From the NCBI GenBank assembly GCA_021823945.1, contig JAKALW010000040.1, positions 1 to 8,158 on the forward strand: DNA of 8,158 bases. The letters are read 5' to 3'. Shown piece by piece: positions 5,752 through 8,158 of this stretch (positions are counted from its first letter, which is position 1; every line of letters starts with the position of its first letter). The DNA comes from Microcaldota archaeon. GTDB taxonomy: Archaea > Micrarchaeota > Micrarchaeia > Anstonellales > VGKX01. Both the position numbers and the translations under genes were made by a program. The notes beneath the pieces were generated by a model that worked only from the letters and a program-made list of their open reading frames with translations, made no database searches and was not told the DNA's origin.

Positions 5752-6018
5752 TTACTCCTCCTTGGACGGCTTTTTCCTGGCTTTCAGGCCCAGCGGGTCA
5801 GAGCCCCGGAGAGACAATGGCTTGATTGGGGCTGACAAAAGCATGTTTTCCCCGCCTGCGCGTGCGGCTATCTTGCCTGTTGGCAGCGGCTCGGACATAG
5901 AGAGCAGCCTGTTTACCCTCTCCTGGTCGAGCGCGAGTATTTCTGGCTCGGCAAGCTTCAGGAGGCTGTTTTCATTTGCGGATGATAAAAGTGGCGAGTT
6001 TTTGTTTTTTGCCGGCAT
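5752..6018 (-). CDS. Hypothetical 88-aa protein upstream of the EamA transporter
   Basis: I do not recognise this protein. It starts MPAKNKN, has a Leu/Glu/Ala-rich middle (about 15-43, probably helical) and ends in a Lys/Arg/Pro/Glu-rich tail (75-88) that looks disordered. There is no membrane segment or signal peptide. The evidence that it is real is mainly in the DNA: AGGTGG at 6023-6028, a near-perfect ribosome site four bases before the ATG; an ATATAT promoter candidate at 6057-6070; and a position 31 bases before the transporter gene on the same strand. A 112-codon open frame on the opposite strand (5735-6073) covers the same DNA but has no ribosome site, and I take it as a shadow. The protein is probably cytoplasmic. 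It could be a lineage-specific partner of the transporter or unrelated. Confidence 0.6.
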   Translation of the reverse strand: MPAKNKNSPLLSSANENSLLKLAEPEILALDQERVNRLLSMSEPLPTGKIAARAGGENMLLSAPIKPLSLRGSDPLGLKARKKPSKEE

Positions 6019-6022
6019 GCTT

Positions 6023-6028
6023 CCACCT
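6023..6028 (-). promoter_or_regulatory. Shine-Dalgarno site (AGGTGG) of the 88-aa gene
   Basis: Read on the minus strand, AGGTGG lies four bases before the ATG at 6018. It is among the best ribosome sites in the window and the main argument that this small gene is translated. Confidence 0.6.
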
Positions 6029-6056
6029 GTTTTTCAATATTGTTCCAGCCCAAGCG

Positions 6057-6070
6057 AGAGATATATTCAG
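6057..6070 (-). promoter_or_regulatory. Candidate TATA box for the 88-aa gene/transporter operon
   Basis: CTGAATATATCTC on the minus strand contains an archaeal TATA-like core. A start about 26 bases downstream, near 6038, would leave a short leader carrying the ribosome site at 6028-6023. Confidence 0.4.
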
Positions 6071-6115
6071 TAATAGGCCCTGGGCGGGGAACTTTGCCCG
6101 TAAGAATTAAAATAG

Positions 6116-6125
6116 GTTTGCAAAC
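6116..6125. repeat. Perfect palindrome GTTTGCAAAC
   Basis: This 10-bp perfect palindrome lies in the divergent region between the 88-aa and 97-aa genes. It sits between two A/T-rich stretches (6105-6114 and 6134-6145) that could be TATA boxes for the plus-strand gene. A regulator site is possible but unproven. Confidence 0.3.
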
Positions 6126-6164
6126 AAATAAATCAAAATATATTCATGGCATGCGACCTGCCAC

Positions 6165-6170
6165 GGGTGA
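6165..6170 (+). promoter_or_regulatory. Shine-Dalgarno site (GGGTGA) of the 97-aa gene
   Basis: GGGTGA lies seven bases before the ATG at 6178 and matches the archaeal GGTGA consensus, supporting this start. Confidence 0.6.
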
Positions 6171-6177
6171 ATAAACT

Positions 6178-6471
6178 ATGGGAAAGACATATGACGCAAA
6201 ACTCCTCTACTCACTGCGCGACGAAGTGATGGCATTGGGAATTCCGCAATCCGATGCCGAACTGGTTGTCGACTCAATGCTTTCCGGGCGGTCCGCCAGC
6301 TGGATAAACAATGAGAACATAGAAATGTCGGCAGTCAATGACAAGCTTGTCAAATACTTAGAGGACAAGAAATGCGCAATCAAGGTCAAGGTGGAGGAAT
6401 GCGGAATCGGCAAGTTCATCTGGGACATAAAGGCGAAGTCCAACGAGGAATACTTCCCCCCGACGTTCTGA
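6178..6471 (+). CDS. Hypothetical 97-aa protein
   Basis: I do not recognise this protein. It appears soluble and mixed alpha/beta. The N-terminal half (about 5-37) looks like two helices around a short turn (LGIPQSDAE), followed by a loop (40-50), a helix rich in Lys and Asp (52-64) and a beta hairpin (about 66-85, with alternating hydrophobic residues). It ends in EEYFPPTF, an aromatic/proline tail. Two cysteines (66 and 75) lie in the strand region; there is no zinc motif, signal peptide or membrane segment. A GGGTGA ribosome site supports the start, and T-rich tracts follow the stop codon. It is a single-gene unit, divergent from the transporter operon. The helix-turn-helix-like opening followed by a beta hairpin could fit a very small winged-helix protein, but this is only a guess from pattern. 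Confidence 0.75.
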   Translation: MGKTYDAKLLYSLRDEVMALGIPQSDAELVVDSMLSGRSASWINNENIEMSAVNDKLVKYLEDKKCAIKVKVEECGIGKFIWDIKAKSNEEYFPPTF

Positions 6472-6486
6472 GGCGTTTTCTCTCCC

Positions 6487-6540
6487 AGCCTTCATTTCCC
6501 TTTTCCAGGCATTTTTTTCTTATGCAAGGCTTCTTTTTTC
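6487..6540 (+). terminator. Candidate T-tract terminator after the 97-aa gene
   Basis: AGCCTT (6487-6492) pairs with AAGGCT (6526-6531) around a T-rich loop holding a run of seven T (6512-6518). A second run of six T follows at 6534-6539. Archaeal polymerases terminate at such T runs even without a hairpin. Confidence 0.5.
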
Positions 6541-6594
6541 AGATAGGCCATGAATAGCGGTTTCCCCCGGCCATGCCTTGCCCTTTCATCCGTG

Positions 6595-6621
6595 CCAGCT
6601 TTCCATCCTTGCCCAAGCTGG
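6595..6621 (-). terminator. Hairpin downstream of the ACT-domain gene
   Basis: The 7-bp arms CCAGCTT (6595-6601) and AAGCTGG (6615-6621) lie 11 bases beyond the stop codon of the minus-strand gene. No T run follows on that strand, so it may be a 3'-end stabilising hairpin rather than a terminator. Confidence 0.3.
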
Positions 6622-6632
6622 GCCAGCCAACG

Positions 6633-7229
6633 CTATGACATGAGGTTTGATAGTATGTTGAATGTCCTTTCTGTATCGCGGTTTTTCACCACAAGAAGCG
6701 TGTCATAGGCGCAGGATATGAATTCCGAGACATTTATGCCCTCCCTTGAAAGGGACGACAGCACAAGCGAGATTACGCCCGGCGTGCGCTCGATTGACTG
6801 CGGGCTGCGGATTATCACCAAGTCAAGCCCCTTTTCCAGGCGCTCGCCAGCGCGAAGCCTGATTTTCGCGGCGTCCTGCTGGTCAAGAACAGACATCTGG
6901 AACCCATAGCTGTTGGAATGCGCTATGGTGGAAATGCCCTCGGGCGGCGTGCGGAAGCCCAAAAAAACGCAGACTTTGGAGCGCACCTCTATCCTGCTTG
7001 AGGAAAGCACTGTGCTTATCTTCCTCCCGGCGTCAAGCTGCGAGTTTTTCTGCCTGTCCGCCTCGCGTATGAGCGCGGCCTTGATTGCGCTTGTTTTCGC
7101 CTTGCCAAGCCCAAGCTCCTGCGAAACAGAGCGGGCGAGGCTCGAATAATTGAAAACGCCCTGCGACAAAAGCTCCGTCACATAGGGCCTGTGCTTGAGG
7201 TAAAACCGCACATCGTCGGATATTGTCAT
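6633..7229 (-). CDS. ACT-domain protein with N-terminal HTH-like region, probable amino-acid-responsive regulator
   Basis: A 198-aa soluble protein. The C-terminus (about 148-198) reads as an ACT domain, the small-molecule sensor found in aspartokinases and amino-acid regulators: TPGVISLVLSSL, then GINVSEF, then a DTLLVV strand and a final helix. A middle region (about 80-147) may form a second, ACT-like alpha/beta unit. The N-terminus (about 5-60) is helical with GVFNYSSLARSVSQELG, resembling a helix-turn-helix; from memory similar NYSxLAR openings occur in archaeal ACT proteins of unknown role. No kinase or other catalytic domain is present. The frame is open upstream to 7649, but most of that lies antisense to the next gene; in-frame ATGs at 7319, 7289 and 7229 are the realistic choices. 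I chose 7229, where the conserved-looking part begins; its ribosome site (GGGATGTGG) is weak, and the ATG at 7289 lies inside a palindrome. It is divergent from the guanidine-modifying enzyme, suggesting it controls that gene and itself. Confidence 0.75.
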   Translation of the reverse strand: MTISDDVRFYLKHRPYVTELLSQGVFNYSSLARSVSQELGLGKAKTSAIKAALIREADRQKNSQLDAGRKISTVLSSSRIEVRSKVCVFLGFRTPPEGISTIAHSNSYGFQMSVLDQQDAAKIRLRAGERLEKGLDLVIIRSPQSIERTPGVISLVLSSLSREGINVSEFISCAYDTLLVVKNRDTERTFNILSNLMS

Positions 7230-7280
7230 GGTTTCCACATCCCTTTCCAGTTTGCCCGCGCCCGGCGGGGCCGGCAAGTT

Positions 7281-7298
7281 TTGTCCCATTTGGGACAA
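7281..7298. promoter_or_regulatory. 18-bp palindromic operator candidate TTGTCCCATTTGGGACAA
   Basis: Two perfect 8-bp arms flank TT. It lies in the 132-base gap between divergent genes. For the minus-strand gene it sits at the start site predicted from a TATA-like CATATATT (7307-7314), a repressor position. For the plus-strand gene it lies 64-81 bases upstream. The half-site TGGGAC recurs at 7321-7326, exactly 30 bases on. The symmetry fits a dimeric DNA-binding protein. Confidence 0.6.
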
Positions 7299-7306
7299 TT
7301 TATGCC

Positions 7307-7316
7307 AAATATATGA
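7307..7316 (-). promoter_or_regulatory. Candidate TATA box of the ACT-domain gene
   Basis: On the minus strand the stretch reads GTCATATATT. A start about 26 bases downstream falls near 7284, within the palindrome, giving a leader of about 55 bases to the ATG at 7229. Confidence 0.4.
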
Positions 7317-7332
7317 CATGTGGGACGCAAGG

Positions 7333-7339
7333 TTAATAA
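7333..7339 (+). promoter_or_regulatory. TATA box of the guanidine-modifying enzyme gene (leaderless promoter)
   Basis: TTAATAA starts 29 bases before the ATG at 7362, the same element and spacing as the HAD gene. No ribosome site precedes the ATG, so a leaderless transcript is likely. Confidence 0.6.
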
Positions 7340-7361
7340 GCGTCAGTGCCGCGTTCTTTTC

Positions 7362-8158
7362 ATGAGCATTATTCAAAGCACTAGAAGTATTGCTATCGCA
7401 GGCGCGGCGGGAGGGCGGATGCGGCAGGCGCGCCTCGATGTCAAGCCGCGCGTAACCGACGAGTTCGGGCGCCTCAAAGTCGTGGTAGTCTGCCAGCCCG
7501 ACCACCTGTGGTGGGACACCAAAAGCGAGATTAACAAATGGGAAAGGAAGAACACCCCGCCCGTGATTTCCAAGGCCATTGAGGAGCACAAGCGAATGGT
7601 CGAGGCAATGGAATCCAAAGGCATTGTGGTTGTCAAGCTCAAGCCGCATGAGAAGCTTGGCGAAGCCGCCTACACGCGCGACAACGGAGCCGTGATTGAC
7701 GGCACTTTCTACAAGTCAAACATGCGCATGGACGTCCGCAAGCCCGAACCCGACCAGATAGCGATTCCGGGCGAAGTGCGCTTTAGCAGCGGAGAATACC
7801 TGGAAGGCGGCGACGTGCTCCTGCCAAGAAAGGACATGCTTTATGTCGGGTACGGCCCGCGCACGAGCCTCAAGGCAGTCGAAAGGCTCAAGCGCGAGGT
7901 AGACAGGGACGTGATAGCTTTCCAGCTCGCGCCAGAGGAAATGCACCTTGATTGCGGTCTTGCGGTCTTCCCGGGCGGGCACGCGCTTCTGCACCCAAAG
8001 GCATTTGCAGACCCTGACTGGGCAGTGAAGCAGGTGAAAAAGTTATTCCCGCACGTGGAATTGCTTGACAAGAAAACCTACGAGACAATGGGCGCCAATG
8101 TCCAGTTCCTCGACGAGGAGACAATGCTCTCGGGCAATAGCAAGATTGCAAGATTGCT
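7362..8158 (+). CDS. Guanidino-group-modifying enzyme (arginine deiminase/DDAH/amidinotransferase superfamily), 3'-truncated by the window
   Basis: The frame is open from the ATG at 7362 to the window edge, giving 265 residues with no stop. It belongs to the pentein-fold enzymes that hydrolyse or transfer the guanidine group of arginine or derivatives. Family landmarks in order: GRLKVVVVCQP (36-46), the usual N-terminal strand; YTRDN (104-108), with Asp107 expected to bind the guanidinium; EGGD (148-151), with catalytic Glu148; GPRTS (165-169); and MHLD (194-197), with His195 and Asp197. The H-x-D arrangement resembles arginine deiminase more than DDAH, which usually has a different residue after HL. 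The catalytic cysteine is expected near the C-terminus, beyond the window. Arginine deiminase activity would yield citrulline and ammonia; DDAH-like or amidinotransferase activity is not excluded. I chose 7362 because TTAATAA lies 29 bases upstream; Met20 (7419) is an alternative. Divergent from the ACT-domain gene, which may regulate it. Confidence 0.88.
   Translation, partial: MSIIQSTRSIAIAGAAGGRMRQARLDVKPRVTDEFGRLKVVVVCQPDHLWWDTKSEINKWERKNTPPVISKAIEEHKRMVEAMESKGIVVVKLKPHEKLGEAAYTRDNGAVIDGTFYKSNMRMDVRKPEPDQIAIPGEVRFSSGEYLEGGDVLLPRKDMLYVGYGPRTSLKAVERLKREVDRDVIAFQLAPEEMHLDCGLAVFPGGHALLHPKAFADPDWAVKQVKKLFPHVELLDKKTYETMGANVQFLDEETMLSGNSKIARL

Noticed and set aside
5735..6073. Plus-strand 112-codon frame opposite the 88-aa gene
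   Set aside because: It has no ribosome site and a Ser/Phe/Arg-rich shadow-like translation; the minus-strand frame has a near-perfect ribosome site. Not absolutely excluded.
7230..7649. 140-codon N-terminal extension of the ACT-domain protein
   Set aside because: Most of it is antisense to the guanidine-modifying enzyme, whose motifs are clear. The extension also crosses the divergent promoter and palindrome.
1..8158. CRISPR array, transposon ends or insertion sequence
   Set aside because: No regularly spaced repeats, no transposase or integrase motifs and no long terminal inverted repeats were seen.

Overview
The window looks like a piece of an archaeal chromosome, probably from a small-genome (DPANN-type) lineage such as Micrarchaeota or Diapherotrites. 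The clearest sign is two adjacent genes with archaeal class III (type IV pilin-like) signal peptides. Archaeal-type TATA boxes and GGTG/GGTGA Shine-Dalgarno motifs agree with this. Two genes appear to be leaderless, with the same TTAATAA box about 30 bases before the start codon. The lineage is an inference. No rRNA, tRNA, CRISPR array or mobile element was seen.

Layout. Positions 1-1441 (+) hold an unrecognised helical 221-aa protein, then a pair of pilin-like secreted proteins, one of them tiny and cysteine-rich. Positions 1501-3747 (-) encode a class II, adenosylcobalamin-dependent ribonucleotide reductase with an N-terminal ATP-cone, with a hairpin plus T-rich terminator candidate after it. 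Upstream of it lies a pair of NrdR-box-like operators 32 bp apart, then about 300 bp with no convincing gene. Positions 4127-4795 (+) encode a HAD-superfamily phosphatase or phosphomutase, convergent with a (-) operon (6018-4842) of a small 88-aa protein and an EamA/DMT-family membrane transporter. Positions 6178-6471 (+) encode an unrecognised 97-aa protein. Finally, an HTH-like plus ACT-domain protein (7229-6633, -) is transcribed divergently from a guanidino-group-modifying enzyme of the arginine deiminase/DDAH superfamily (7362 onward, +), which runs off the window. An 18-bp palindrome sits between them.

How the parts may work together. The two most interesting points are regulatory. First, the reductase gene carries what looks like a canonical bacterial NrdR tandem operator in an apparently archaeal context, matched by an ATP-cone on the enzyme itself. 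Second, the ACT-domain protein and the guanidine-modifying enzyme look like a regulator/target pair sharing one operator region, which suggests amino-acid-responsive control of arginine-type metabolism. Both are inferences from motifs and have not been tested by search.
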